DNA from: a virus
IMG/VR virus record: IMGVR_UViG_3300032291_004435
Span: 1 to 45,547 of that record
Direction: 5' to 3' (one strand)
Length of the DNA stretch: 45,547 bases
Shown piece after piece: positions 28,766-36,774 of this stretch (the stretch's first letter is position 1; every line of letters begins with the position of its first letter). A program made the position numbers and the translations under genes. Under the pieces are notes generated by a model. That model was not told the DNA's origin, searched no databases, and saw only the letters and a list, made by a program, of their open reading frames with translations.

Positions 28766-30034
28766 CTAACCAGCTAGAATGCCGATTGTTCGCTGTAATT
28801 GTTGTATCGCTCTCCATGCATACACCTGGCCTCTTCTGCTTCCTATTGGATTGGTCATGTCCTGCGGCGAAGAATAAACTTCGTCGGTACCGCCATTTCG
28901 ACTTAGGTCCCATTGCCATTCTGCAAGTTCTTTGTTTGCCGTTGTACACGCACAAATTGGGCGAGTAACCTCAGCGGCGGCCAGCCGTGCTATTGTAGTT
29001 TTCCAGATATTATCAACGCTTCCCGCCTCGTACCTAACAATAACTCGGTCTGGCGTTCTGCATGTATGCCAATCTACTCTTCCAGACCACGTTTGTGTAT
29101 CTTCGTCGTAAACCGCATCTCCAAGATATATTATACCAGCTCTCGAATCTCGCACCCCTCCACGAGCAATAGCATAACGCACTGCAGAAGGGTCTCGAGT
29201 TTCAAGTTGAGGAAAAGAATAACAACATCGAGAAAAATGTGGATATGGTTCTGATTCCCAAATAAATACTGCTTGTGCTGTATTGAGTGTTGTTCCCGTT
29301 GGGTCCGTACGTCTTCGAAATACATGTATGGAACGAGCCATGACATGTGTGTTGCCAGCGCCTACGGGATAGTCGTTGGGGTCCAATGTTCCCGAATTAA
29401 AACCTTGATACTTTAGCGGTCTAACAAGATTCCAAGAATCAAATGTCAGTGTCGCCGTCGTCCCGTTAATTGCAATTTTCCGAATTGGAATATCTGGAGA
29501 TTTGTCTAATGTGCCTAAGTCTGCTGGTTGAAATTGCGCAGTAACTTCGGTCGATAAAGTTCCGCTAGGAACAGACGCAGTGCAAGTAGCAGTTTCAAAA
29601 ATTCCGTCACCGTCAAGGTCTTGATACAGCAACACCCTATCAACAACAGTGCTTTCTGCTAAATAACCAAGAGAATGCACGTGTCCTTCAGGAAGTTGCA
29701 AACTCACCCATTTCCCCATAGGGTCAACATTATAATTTCTTGATAATGTATGATTGCCTAAAATAGGATATGCGATGGTCTCTTCAACGTGCCTACGAGA
29801 TGGCCAGTATTTCAGATAAGTAAATGCGACTTCTTCAGCTCTTTCGATAGCTCTTCGTAACTCTCGTCGGCCAACACGGTCTGCATTTCCCCATGCTCTC
29901 TCATAAGTAAGCGTATTACATTTGCTGTCTAGTGGTATTGATGCATTAGAAAGTTGAAACCCGTGCCATGGATTAATGCCCATGATGTCGTACCATTCAG
30001 ATAGCGTTAATCCCGATAATGGAGTGTTTGTCAT
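28766..30034 (-). CDS. Unrecognised structural protein, possible connector
   Basis: This 422-residue protein was not recognised. Residues 1-85 are helical with a run ELRRAIERAEEVAFTYLKYWPSRR that resembles the N-terminus of gp6-like head-tail adaptor proteins. The middle contains beta-rich sequence with DLDGDGIFETAT, an EF-hand-like or calcium-loop-like DxDxDG pattern at about residue 140. The last ~80 residues hold a cysteine-containing RPICACTT segment and a C-terminal helix. It sits between the capsid-side genes and the major tail protein, where connector and neck proteins usually lie, so that role is inferred. Confidence 0.5.
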   Translation of the reverse strand: MTNTPLSGLTLSEWYDIMGINPWHGFQLSNASIPLDSKCNTLTYERAWGNADRVGRRELRRAIERAEEVAFTYLKYWPSRRHVEETIAYPILGNHTLSRNYNVDPMGKWVSLQLPEGHVHSLGYLAESTVVDRVLLYQDLDGDGIFETATCTASVPSGTLSTEVTAQFQPADLGTLDKSPDIPIRKIAINGTTATLTFDSWNLVRPLKYQGFNSGTLDPNDYPVGAGNTHVMARSIHVFRRRTDPTGTTLNTAQAVFIWESEPYPHFSRCCYSFPQLETRDPSAVRYAIARGGVRDSRAGIIYLGDAVYDEDTQTWSGRVDWHTCRTPDRVIVRYEAGSVDNIWKTTIARLAAAEVTRPICACTTANKELAEWQWDLSRNGGTDEVYSSPQDMTNPIGSRRGQVYAWRAIQQLQRTIGILAG

Positions 30035-30041
30035 ATCATAT

Positions 30042-30320
30042 TCAATCCTTTGGCATAGCTAAACGAACAAGGAACGAACTTGTTCCTGCGATTGCAAGCC
30101 ACCACACAAACCCATGAGTGTAGATGACGGGCATGGAAATCCAAAACGAAAGACAGATAGGGCAGTTAACACCTTCAGTCACCCAACTATACAAACCAAA
30201 TCGTTGAAGGATTAATCCTCGAAACACATCAAATATATGAAATGGGCCACTCATCCAAGCAAAATCCGTGGCCAATCGATAAACCGCAAATGTAATACCA
30301 ACAAAAATTAAAATGTCCAT
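30042..30320 (-). CDS. DUF1360-like membrane protein
   Basis: This 92-residue protein has two to three hydrophobic segments (about residues 1-22, 52-68 and 70-86) and the DUF1360-type motif VNCPICLSFWIS with two cysteines three apart. DUF1360 proteins are small membrane proteins found in phages and Bacillus; the function is not established. The ATG at 30320 is preceded by GGAGG at eight bases. It overlaps the end of the glycosyltransferase gene by 13 bases. Confidence 0.65.
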   Translation of the reverse strand: MDILIFVGITFAVYRLATDFAWMSGPFHIFDVFRGLILQRFGLYSWVTEGVNCPICLSFWISMPVIYTHGFVWWLAIAGTSSFLVRLAMPKD

Positions 30321-30961
30321 CCTTGTTTCCTCCGTTTTAGAAACAACAGCTCATCATCCCTAAATTTTGAGCGACCTTGTTCATATACTTCGTCATCTTT
30401 TTGTGCTGAAATCCAAGGATGATTGTGAAACAGTATTGAATACGGAGCTTTCACAAATCGCCCTTTCTCGCGAGCACGGACACAAATTTCTGTATCCCCA
30501 AAATTGTGGTGATACCAAACAGGCCATCCGCCAAATTCATTTAACATACTAAAGCTAATCAGAAAATGACATGCATGATTAGTTGTATGTCCGTCACCAT
30601 TGAATCCAACAACTCCGTGATTGTCAGGATAAGTTTCATGCATTTTATCTATTGCAGAGCTTAGCCATTGCACCGCTGGCAATAAATCATTTGCAAGACA
30701 GACATAATAAGCCGCTTCATATCTATTGGTAGCTTCCTGCAATGCTTGCCAATACGACAATCGAGGCTCCGCTGCAATCAACCCATATGTATTGGTATTT
30801 TTTGCAACAGATTCAACAATATCAGCATCTTCTTGTCCTGAAGACAGAACAAGTTGCCAATCAACCCCATGTTTCATTCGTTCGGTAGCGAGCAAACGTC
30901 GAACACAATCCTCCGTTTGCTCTTTTCTACCACGACATGGCAAAATTGCCACCACATCCAT
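30308..30961 (-). CDS. GT-A fold glycosyltransferase
   Basis: This 217-residue protein starts MDVVAILPCRGR, the nucleotide-binding strand and loop typical of GT2-like enzymes, and continues with LVLSSGQED. A YYVCLANDLLP segment at about residues 85-95 takes the place of the usual DxD, and FGDTEICVRAREKG later resembles the acidic GxxEDxxxxxR region of the fold. The DxD is reduced to ND, so catalysis should be treated with caution. Lying in the late operon among capsid and tail genes, it may glycosylate virion proteins (inferred). Confidence 0.65.
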   Translation of the reverse strand: MDVVAILPCRGRKEQTEDCVRRLLATERMKHGVDWQLVLSSGQEDADIVESVAKNTNTYGLIAAEPRLSYWQALQEATNRYEAAYYVCLANDLLPAVQWLSSAIDKMHETYPDNHGVVGFNGDGHTTNHACHFLISFSMLNEFGGWPVWYHHNFGDTEICVRAREKGRFVKAPYSILFHNHPWISAQKDDEVYEQGRSKFRDDELLFLKRRKQGWTF

Positions 30962-30968
30962 TGTTCAC

Positions 30969-31451
30969 CTAATTCTTTGGGCGACCACGTTGCACTTTTT
31001 TATCAATTATTTGCGTTGTTTCAGGAGAAATTTCAATAGCTGCATCAACATCAGCATCTGCAACTTTGTCAGCATCTAAAACTTCTTCCGCCTTCGGTTC
31101 ATCCGTCATCCAACTGATAGAAGAGTCAATTTCTGTATCATCAAATGAAACAAGTGTTTCTGTTAGATTACTTACAGCAATGGCGGGTTTTAACTCTTCC
31201 TCGGGCTGTTGGAAGATAGGCTCAATTCTCCGTGGTTCATCACGTCGTGCAACAGAAGTTGGACCTGAATGGGTTCCATGAGCAACTTTAAACAATCCTA
31301 AGCTCAAAAGATACGGAGCCTCATCATTGGTAACAGGAATGTATCGCACGGCTAGGTTTCTTCCTGCGCGAATACTACGTCCGCTTACTGGATGTCGAAA
31401 CACTTGTGCGCCTTCAGTTAACCCTGTAAACTCTAAAATCAAATCACTCAT
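30969..31451 (-). CDS. Unknown protein sharing a domain with GT fusion
   Basis: This 160-residue protein has an N-terminal ~65-residue domain with GRSIRAGRNLAVRYIPVTND and YLLSLGLFKV, and a long acidic, low-complexity tail (E/D/A-rich, ending QRGRPKN). The first part closely parallels YRGGRNPAVRFIAANPQD and WLLSLEVWQKI at the C-terminus of the neighbouring glycosyltransferase fusion. GTG at 31454 and ATG at 31451 are both possible; the ATG has GGAGG at seven bases and is preferred. A small decoration or neck-type structural protein is possible. Confidence 0.6.
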   Translation of the reverse strand: MSDLILEFTGLTEGAQVFRHPVSGRSIRAGRNLAVRYIPVTNDEAPYLLSLGLFKVAHGTHSGPTSVARRDEPRRIEPIFQQPEEELKPAIAVSNLTETLVSFDDTEIDSSISWMTDEPKAEEVLDADKVADADVDAAIEISPETTQIIDKKVQRGRPKN

Positions 31452-31453
31452 CA

Positions 31454-32455
31454 CTATGCCTCCTGTGCAAGCGGGCTTGGAGCTGGATTATATGCAATAA
31501 CTGGCAAAATTTTCTGCCACACTTCCAGCGACAACAACCAATTAACATCCTGCGGATTTGCTGCAATAAACCTTACAGCGGGATTTCGACCACCACGATA
31601 TGTGATTTGAGTAATCGGGCTGCGGAATGATACAGCACCAAAATTATTCCCAACATATTCCATGCCAACAGTGCCATCATGAGCGGTTAAATCTGTAATG
31701 TTTTGAGCGTACACGTTTAATGCTGTTTTCGCAGCAGAAGCAGCTCCGCCACATCCACAACCAGCCATATCTATTTCTCCTTTTCCATTACGAAATAGGT
31801 CGCGTACTTTTTCCATCAACTCTTGTCCGCGATTAATGTCATCAAAATGATTGACTCCACTAACTTGATTATACACAAATACAGGTCCGCGAACATAATG
31901 TCCGCAGTATCCATGCATCGCTAACCGAAGCCAAAATGTCCAATCTTCCCAGCCTGGAGTTTCTTCGTGAAATCCGCCAACTTCACGTGCAATTTCAGTT
32001 GGAACAAATCCTGTAACAGGATGAATGTTGAATTCTCGGTAATATTTCTGGTCATAATCCATAGGGCGACTCATCTGAACCTCACCCGTTGGCACGTTTA
32101 CCATGTAATGACCACTATATGAATATGCTTGGCCGTGACGAACATGACCAAAAATATATGCTTCCATTGCACGATATGTAAGATAATCATCAGCATCTAA
32201 TGGGATGATAAATTTACCAAGCGCATGTGCAATACCAAAATTTCGTGCAATTGCAGCGCGATTACCTTCTTTTTTTGGAGATTTTAAAATTCGTATTCTT
32301 TTGTCAACAAACGGCTTTATTTCTTCATCAGAATCATTGATGACTATAGCTTCCCAGTCCTGAAATGTTTGATAAGCAACCGAGGCCATTGCGACAGGCA
32401 ACAAATGCAAATGGGCTTTGTGCACTGGGGTAATAACCGAAATTAAAGGTGGCAT
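31454..32455 (-). CDS. GT2 glycosyltransferase fused to small structural-like domain
   Basis: This 333-residue protein begins MPPLISVITPVHK, the GT2 nucleotide-binding strand. It has PLDADDYL (residues 85-92) as the DxD metal site and GWEDWTFWLRL (168-178) as the ED acceptor/base motif, so the enzyme part looks complete. It ends near residue 225. The last 104 residues start with a glycine/cysteine stretch MAGCGCGGAAS and contain a copy of the domain seen in the next gene. The start at 32455 has AGAGGA upstream; longer in-frame starts lie inside the capsid gene and were discarded. A role in glycosylating virion proteins is inferred. Confidence 0.75.
   Translation of the reverse strand: MPPLISVITPVHKAHLHLLPVAMASVAYQTFQDWEAIVINDSDEEIKPFVDKRIRILKSPKKEGNRAAIARNFGIAHALGKFIIPLDADDYLTYRAMEAYIFGHVRHGQAYSYSGHYMVNVPTGEVQMSRPMDYDQKYYREFNIHPVTGFVPTEIAREVGGFHEETPGWEDWTFWLRLAMHGYCGHYVRGPVFVYNQVSGVNHFDDINRGQELMEKVRDLFRNGKGEIDMAGCGCGGAASAAKTALNVYAQNITDLTAHDGTVGMEYVGNNFGAVSFRSPITQITYRGGRNPAVRFIAANPQDVNWLLSLEVWQKILPVIAYNPAPSPLAQEA
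31777..31784 (-). promoter_or_regulatory. Internal ribosome binding site within GT2 fusion gene
   Basis: AAAAGGAG lies eight bases before an in-frame ATG at 31768, inside the glycosyltransferase fusion gene. Initiation there would make a separate 104-residue protein (31454-31768) beginning MAGCGCGGAAS. The site falls exactly at the boundary between the enzyme and the C-terminal domain, which supports two products from one frame, or a recent fusion of two genes. Confidence 0.5.
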
Positions 32456-32471
32456 AAATTCCTCTAATAGT

Positions 32472-32500
32472 ACACAGGGAGGCTTGACGCCTCCCTGTGT
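32472..32500 (-). terminator. Strong hairpin after major capsid gene
   Basis: A perfect 12-bp stem (ACACAGGGAGGC) with a five-base loop lies 14 bases past the capsid stop codon on the minus strand. It is followed by ACTATTAG and not by a U-run, so it is more likely an attenuator or 3'-end stabiliser than a full intrinsic terminator. It sits 16 bases upstream of the next gene. Confidence 0.6.
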
Positions 32501-32514
32501 AAGAAAACCAAAGG

Positions 32515-33981
32515 TTAAACAGGCGACTGATAAGCGGTTGTGTTGAAGCTGCTTGCGCCGCCCTGCTCGTAGAAGCTGGTGCCAGGCTGCCACTCGCGCT
32601 CGTGTTGGTACACTGCGTAACGAACGTCTTCAATGCGTGCGGCCAAGAATGGTGCACGACAGATAAGCCGCTTGCGTGTGCGCATCATAATCTGCTTACA
32701 AAATGCTGTGCCGCCCAAGAAGAAGATTGCGTATCGGCCATCGCTCGACACACGATATTCGTCCTGAGGACCGAGCTCGCCTAAGATTGACTGCATGCCA
32801 AAAGGGCCGCTGTAGTCAAAGTATTCGAGGTACGTAATCTGACCATCGGTGTCGCTGAAGGTTGAGCTTTTCAGTGGCAACAGATACGTGTCAGACTGGA
32901 AGTTACCACTGCCAACATTCAACTCTTCCATGGTGTTGTCGATGATGACTGGAACCTTTTCGGCATCAATCAACAAGAACAAACCTGCGCGCATGTCATC
33001 ACGCATCTTAGCTTGTGTTGTGGCATCGATGAATGCGGTTGAATTGCCGCCCGAAGGAGCAACGTTGTAACAGCGATAGGTGTAATATGCACATGGCCAG
33101 ATTTCTGTCAACGACAAGAACAACTGTCTGCGCATGACCCATGCATACTGCACATCGCGAACACCAACCATATCAGCCAACAAGCGACGGTCGCGATATG
33201 TTTCAACAAATGCGCGAACAACGGTTGCAGGGCTATTTTGGGCAATAGTATTGACAATGTTGCTGTTTACCAACGAATCAGCAGCGGAACATGCAATGCC
33301 CGTTAAGACATCTTTGTATCCAGTGTTGATGATTCTCTGGAGGCCGTTGAATTCAAGATAACCACCGCTTGAGCCAGCTGTATTGGTTGGGTTGCCCGTC
33401 CAAATTAACCGAGCATAACGACGTTTGAAATCAAATGCCAATTCAACCATTGCTTTCACCAATGCGCTGCGGAAAACCTGCTGAGCATTAACATTAATGG
33501 TTGTAACAGCTTCCGTCTGAGCTGGTGTAGCAAACGGATTGTTCAACAGCTTGAGGTCAATCGGTGAACTTCTGTTCACCAATTCACCAAGGTTGTCAAG
33601 GCGAACTGGCTTCGACTTCATGGTCATTTCACCAAAAGTCCATGTCTGATTACAGAGAGCAAGGTCACCTGCCACAGGAACATTTTCGTCACAAGGAGCG
33701 GTGGGCTCGCTGCCAGACGAAGCAGTCTGACCTGTCATAATAGCGAAGACAGGGTTCAGATACATGCTTTTGCGGATATGACCAGCGCTTTCGAGGAAAT
33801 CTTCAATACCGTCAGGACGAATAATCGTCGAAACAATGCCTGGCTCGGTACCAGGAGTATTAAACAATGCGTGCGTACCTGTTGGCGCTACGCCAATGCC
33901 TGTGCCAGATGCCTTAAGTCTTTCGCCAAGAATTTGGCCCAATCTCTGGTCAACAAGATTTTGAATCAACTCTTCGTTCAT
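32515..33981 (-). CDS. Major capsid protein
   Basis: This 488-residue protein is called as the major capsid protein because it follows the protease/scaffold gene, has no membrane or enzymatic motif, and shows a long protein of mixed alpha/beta character with an N-terminal helical stretch (IQNLVDQRLGQILGERL). Stretches such as FGEMTMKSKPVRLDNLGEL, YLEFNGLQRIINTGY and VPVIIDNTMEE have the look of the HK97-fold E-loop, spine and P-domain, but this was not established by alignment. Length is larger than the ~300 to 400 residues of many HK97-type proteins. An AAGGAAAAAAGG sequence precedes the ATG. Confidence 0.78.
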   Translation of the reverse strand: MNEELIQNLVDQRLGQILGERLKASGTGIGVAPTGTHALFNTPGTEPGIVSTIIRPDGIEDFLESAGHIRKSMYLNPVFAIMTGQTASSGSEPTAPCDENVPVAGDLALCNQTWTFGEMTMKSKPVRLDNLGELVNRSSPIDLKLLNNPFATPAQTEAVTTINVNAQQVFRSALVKAMVELAFDFKRRYARLIWTGNPTNTAGSSGGYLEFNGLQRIINTGYKDVLTGIACSAADSLVNSNIVNTIAQNSPATVVRAFVETYRDRRLLADMVGVRDVQYAWVMRRQLFLSLTEIWPCAYYTYRCYNVAPSGGNSTAFIDATTQAKMRDDMRAGLFLLIDAEKVPVIIDNTMEELNVGSGNFQSDTYLLPLKSSTFSDTDGQITYLEYFDYSGPFGMQSILGELGPQDEYRVSSDGRYAIFFLGGTAFCKQIMMRTRKRLICRAPFLAARIEDVRYAVYQHEREWQPGTSFYEQGGASSFNTTAYQSPV

Positions 33982-33999
33982 AACCTTTTTTCCTTTTAC

Positions 34000-35697
34000 T
34001 TATTTGAACAACCAGCCATAGGCTGATTCTTCTACGTGGTTTAAGCCCTGTGGAATATCGTCACGGCGCAACTCTTTAACAGTTGTACCTTGAACTACAT
34101 TTTGCGTCGAATCAGTAGGTCGAAAACCTCTTGCAGCTTTAGGCTGGTCGCCTTCAAGTTCTTTGAGGCGTGCTTCTAACTGCTCAGCTCGTGCCGCTAA
34201 TTCAGACATTTCACCGCTCTTTGTTCGAGAGCCGCCTGTCGACATCTCTTTCAATGAAATCAACTCTTGTTCAGCCTGTTCTGTGCGAGCAAGCAATTCT
34301 TCATTCATTGAACGAAGTGCATCAATTTCATCCTGAGTAGCTTCCGCATGTTCAACAAGCTTTTCAAGTGCTTCGGTAGTTTCAGAAATTTCTTTCTGTC
34401 TCTGGTAACCGCGGCCCTTAAGCTCTTCATCAACCCGTGACATCTTTTGATTGATTTCATCAAGCTTTTCAATAAGCCGTTCGGCAACTGCATCAGCAAG
34501 AGCTGTCATTTCTTCAGCTGTCAACAACATGTCCGTCGCAGCTGCACCAGCATCTGCACCGCCCATGTCCATGCCCATGTCCATCCCCATTCCCATGTCA
34601 TCTGCTTTCATCTCGTACGGATTCATGCCAGGCATCATCCCAGCACCCTTCATCTCGTATGGATTCATGCCAGGCATCATCCCAGCGCCCTTCATCTCAT
34701 ACGGATTCATGCCAGGCATCATCCCAGCAGCCTTCATCTCGTACGGATTCATGCCAGGCATCATGCCAGCACCCTTCATCTCGTATGGGTTCATGCCAGC
34801 ACCTTTCATCTCGTACGGGTTGTACTGAGAATAGCCCATAGCCTTCATCTGGTATGGGTTCATCATCGGAGCTCCCATGGCTGCTTTTTGAGCCTGTTCA
34901 GCTTCTTGACGTTGACGAATTTCAATCATGTCAGGACTTGTATCATGACCATAATCAAGATAATCGCCAGTCTTGTGTGAATGACCAAAACCATCAGGGC
35001 CAGAACCCTTCATGTAATGCTTCAGCGTTGAGCCTTCGCCTTGCTGCATGTCGAACAGCTGCTGCTGCATATCAAGCAACCGTTGTTCAAGAGCAGCAAT
35101 CTGTCTGTCTTGTTCTGACACTTTTTCCTCCTTGAATGCGATACCTGCATCTTGTGCAGCCTTGTCTGTTTTTGCAACCTTTGTGAGCATGCTAGTCAAC
35201 TCGGGGGAGTCTCCTAACAGCTCTTTCAGTGCTGCAAGTTTCTCTTTAGTCAGCATTTTCTGCCCCCCTTGGACATTGAAAGAAGTAAACGGATTAGCAG
35301 CCTTATTTGGCGGCGTAATACTTCGTTCAAAAATTGATATATCTTTAAAAACACCTTCGCTATCTGGTTGATTAGCTGGGTGATTAAAGCCAATAGACAT
35401 CTGCCAATTTCCGCCTTTTTCTTGTAAAGCTTGGGCCATAGACGGATTAGTAATTAGCCCACTTTCCACAAGAAAACGACCGTTATCTGTAACAGACTGG
35501 AAATCAGTCGTACCTATATCTAATCCAGGGACATGCCAAAATCGAAGCGGGCCACGCTCTTGCGTTGCGTCACCATAGGCAACTGCTTTTTTCAAAGCTT
35601 CAGCGCTAACAATTTCACCGTCCCTATCACGATATGCGGTAGAGGTAACAGCAACCCAACGTGGTGCACCCGATTTGTCTTTATATACTTGTATCAT
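34000..35697 (-). CDS. Prohead protease fused to repeat-containing scaffold
   Basis: This 565-residue protein has an N-terminal protease domain (residues 1-140) like S78/XkdF-type prohead proteases. FWHVPG supplies a likely catalytic His (H55) and QMSIGF a likely Ser (S101), and the end IFERSITPPNKAANPF is typical. A helical linker follows, then a repeat region (about residues 275-395) with MNPYEMKGAGMMPG units, and a long coiled-coil (about 400-520, ELxxLE-type heptads), ending ESAYGWLFK. Such fusions provide a scaffold that shapes the prohead and is then cleaved. It lies directly before the capsid gene and overlaps the upstream gene by four bases. Confidence 0.82.
   Translation of the reverse strand: MIQVYKDKSGAPRWVAVTSTAYRDRDGEIVSAEALKKAVAYGDATQERGPLRFWHVPGLDIGTTDFQSVTDNGRFLVESGLITNPSMAQALQEKGGNWQMSIGFNHPANQPDSEGVFKDISIFERSITPPNKAANPFTSFNVQGGQKMLTKEKLAALKELLGDSPELTSMLTKVAKTDKAAQDAGIAFKEEKVSEQDRQIAALEQRLLDMQQQLFDMQQGEGSTLKHYMKGSGPDGFGHSHKTGDYLDYGHDTSPDMIEIRQRQEAEQAQKAAMGAPMMNPYQMKAMGYSQYNPYEMKGAGMNPYEMKGAGMMPGMNPYEMKAAGMMPGMNPYEMKGAGMMPGMNPYEMKGAGMMPGMNPYEMKADDMGMGMDMGMDMGGADAGAAATDMLLTAEEMTALADAVAERLIEKLDEINQKMSRVDEELKGRGYQRQKEISETTEALEKLVEHAEATQDEIDALRSMNEELLARTEQAEQELISLKEMSTGGSRTKSGEMSELAARAEQLEARLKELEGDQPKAARGFRPTDSTQNVVQGTTVKELRRDDIPQGLNHVEESAYGWLFK
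34607..34866 (-). repeat. Tandem 42-bp repeats in scaffold gene
   Basis: Five consecutive starts (34607, 34649, 34691, 34733, 34775) are exactly 42 bases apart, giving four complete near-identical units; two shorter units of 30 and 39 bases follow. They encode the 14-residue unit MNPYEMKGAGMMPG and variants, with mostly synonymous differences (for example tac/tat in the tyrosine codon). The multiple of three keeps the frame, so the copy number can vary without breaking the protein. Confidence 0.9.
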
Positions 35698-36395
35698 TTT
35701 TCACTCACAGAATTTTTATCAATTGTAGTCCCAACTTTTGATGCAATTTTAGCATCTGGAGTGTCTGATTCGTACAACGGATAATCGGCGAATATTTTTC
35801 CTACTTCTGGATTTGTAATAGTCATATTGTCTTGAAAAGATTGAACAATTGCGCGAAATGCATTTTGCGCAACAATATCATTAGATAAAGAGTCGGAAAG
35901 TTTAGTTAATTCTTTACTCAATTTTTTAAAACCATCAACAACTTCTTGTTTCAACTTTTCGTCGCCCATCGACATAGCTGTTCTGAATTTGTCAGCCCAT
36001 TGGCGCAACATTGTCGTGCCTGTTGTAACAGATTTCATCAAACCAACAATGTTTTTCACACCAAGTGTTCGTCCTTGATTTGCAGCAGCTCTTGATGCTT
36101 CAAAAGGCGAAGTTATACCAACTCCACGTAAAAAACTACCTGAAGATGTTTTCGAGCTTCTGGAATTTTGTGAACTTGAACCGTATCGCGGTCTGGATTT
36201 AGAAGGTTTTCTTTTTTTCTTGCTTATATTGCCTTTATTCCAGGCATGGTCTTCTTGATTATGTTTTCCTGGAAAGTGTTTCAGCCGTTCGTATATTTCA
36301 GAAAGCTCTTTCAACACATTCAATTCTTCATCTATCTGTTCATTATTTTTTTGGGGCAAATCTTTTGAAAAACCGTTCAATTTTTCGTTAAACAT
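35694..36395 (-). CDS. Head-associated protein with LKHxxGxHxQxxH motif
   Basis: This 233-residue protein has an N-terminal helical part, LKHFPGKHNQEDH at residues 38-50, and a lysine/serine-rich basic linker (about 55-85). The C-terminal half is helical (LKQEVVDGFKKLSKELTKLSDSLS) and probably coiled-coil. The LKHxxGxHxQxxH motif also occurs at the N-terminus of the 881-residue head protein in this operon. GAGGT precedes the ATG at 36395. The role is unknown; a minor capsid or scaffold-related function is inferred from place and motif. Confidence 0.6.
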   Translation of the reverse strand: MFNEKLNGFSKDLPQKNNEQIDEELNVLKELSEIYERLKHFPGKHNQEDHAWNKGNISKKKRKPSKSRPRYGSSSQNSRSSKTSSGSFLRGVGITSPFEASRAAANQGRTLGVKNIVGLMKSVTTGTTMLRQWADKFRTAMSMGDEKLKQEVVDGFKKLSKELTKLSDSLSNDIVAQNAFRAIVQSFQDNMTITNPEVGKIFADYPLYESDTPDAKIASKVGTTIDKNSVSEK

Positions 36396-36774
36396 AATCT
36401 ACCTCAGTGATATTTTTTAAATTCAAAAGATGTTCTTTAGAATTTTGCAAAGTTTCATTTCTAGCAATTATTTTAACTGATTTTTCAGACTCCAATTGTG
36501 TTTTGATGCCATTCAACTGAGTTTTTATTTCTTCTATTCTTTGCAGTGTATTCTTTTTGATTACATCATTTTGTTCCATGGAAAATCTTTTTGCATTTTC
36601 TGCTTGGATAATAATATCTTGTACATTGCTAGGTAAATCAGACCAGCTTTCAACTGTTCCTGAAAAAATAGAATCCAGAATTTCGTTGTAATAATTATGT
36701 GGCACATATCCAATCACATCACCAATTCTGCGTGACAGATATGGATTGCATCTTTTTACTGGAATAAAGTTCAT
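36388..36774 (-). CDS. Unknown helical protein
   Basis: This 128-residue protein was not recognised. The N-terminal half has an IGDVIGYVPHNYYNEILDSI segment and the C-terminal half reads as one coiled-coil (LQRIEEIKTQLNGIKTQLES). The start codon overlaps the stop of the preceding gene (ATGA) and AGGAG lies about eleven bases upstream. It overlaps the next gene by eight bases. It belongs to the head part of the late operon. Confidence 0.6.
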   Translation of the reverse strand: MNFIPVKRCNPYLSRRIGDVIGYVPHNYYNEILDSIFSGTVESWSDLPSNVQDIIIQAENAKRFSMEQNDVIKKNTLQRIEEIKTQLNGIKTQLESEKSVKIIARNETLQNSKEHLLNLKNITEVDYV

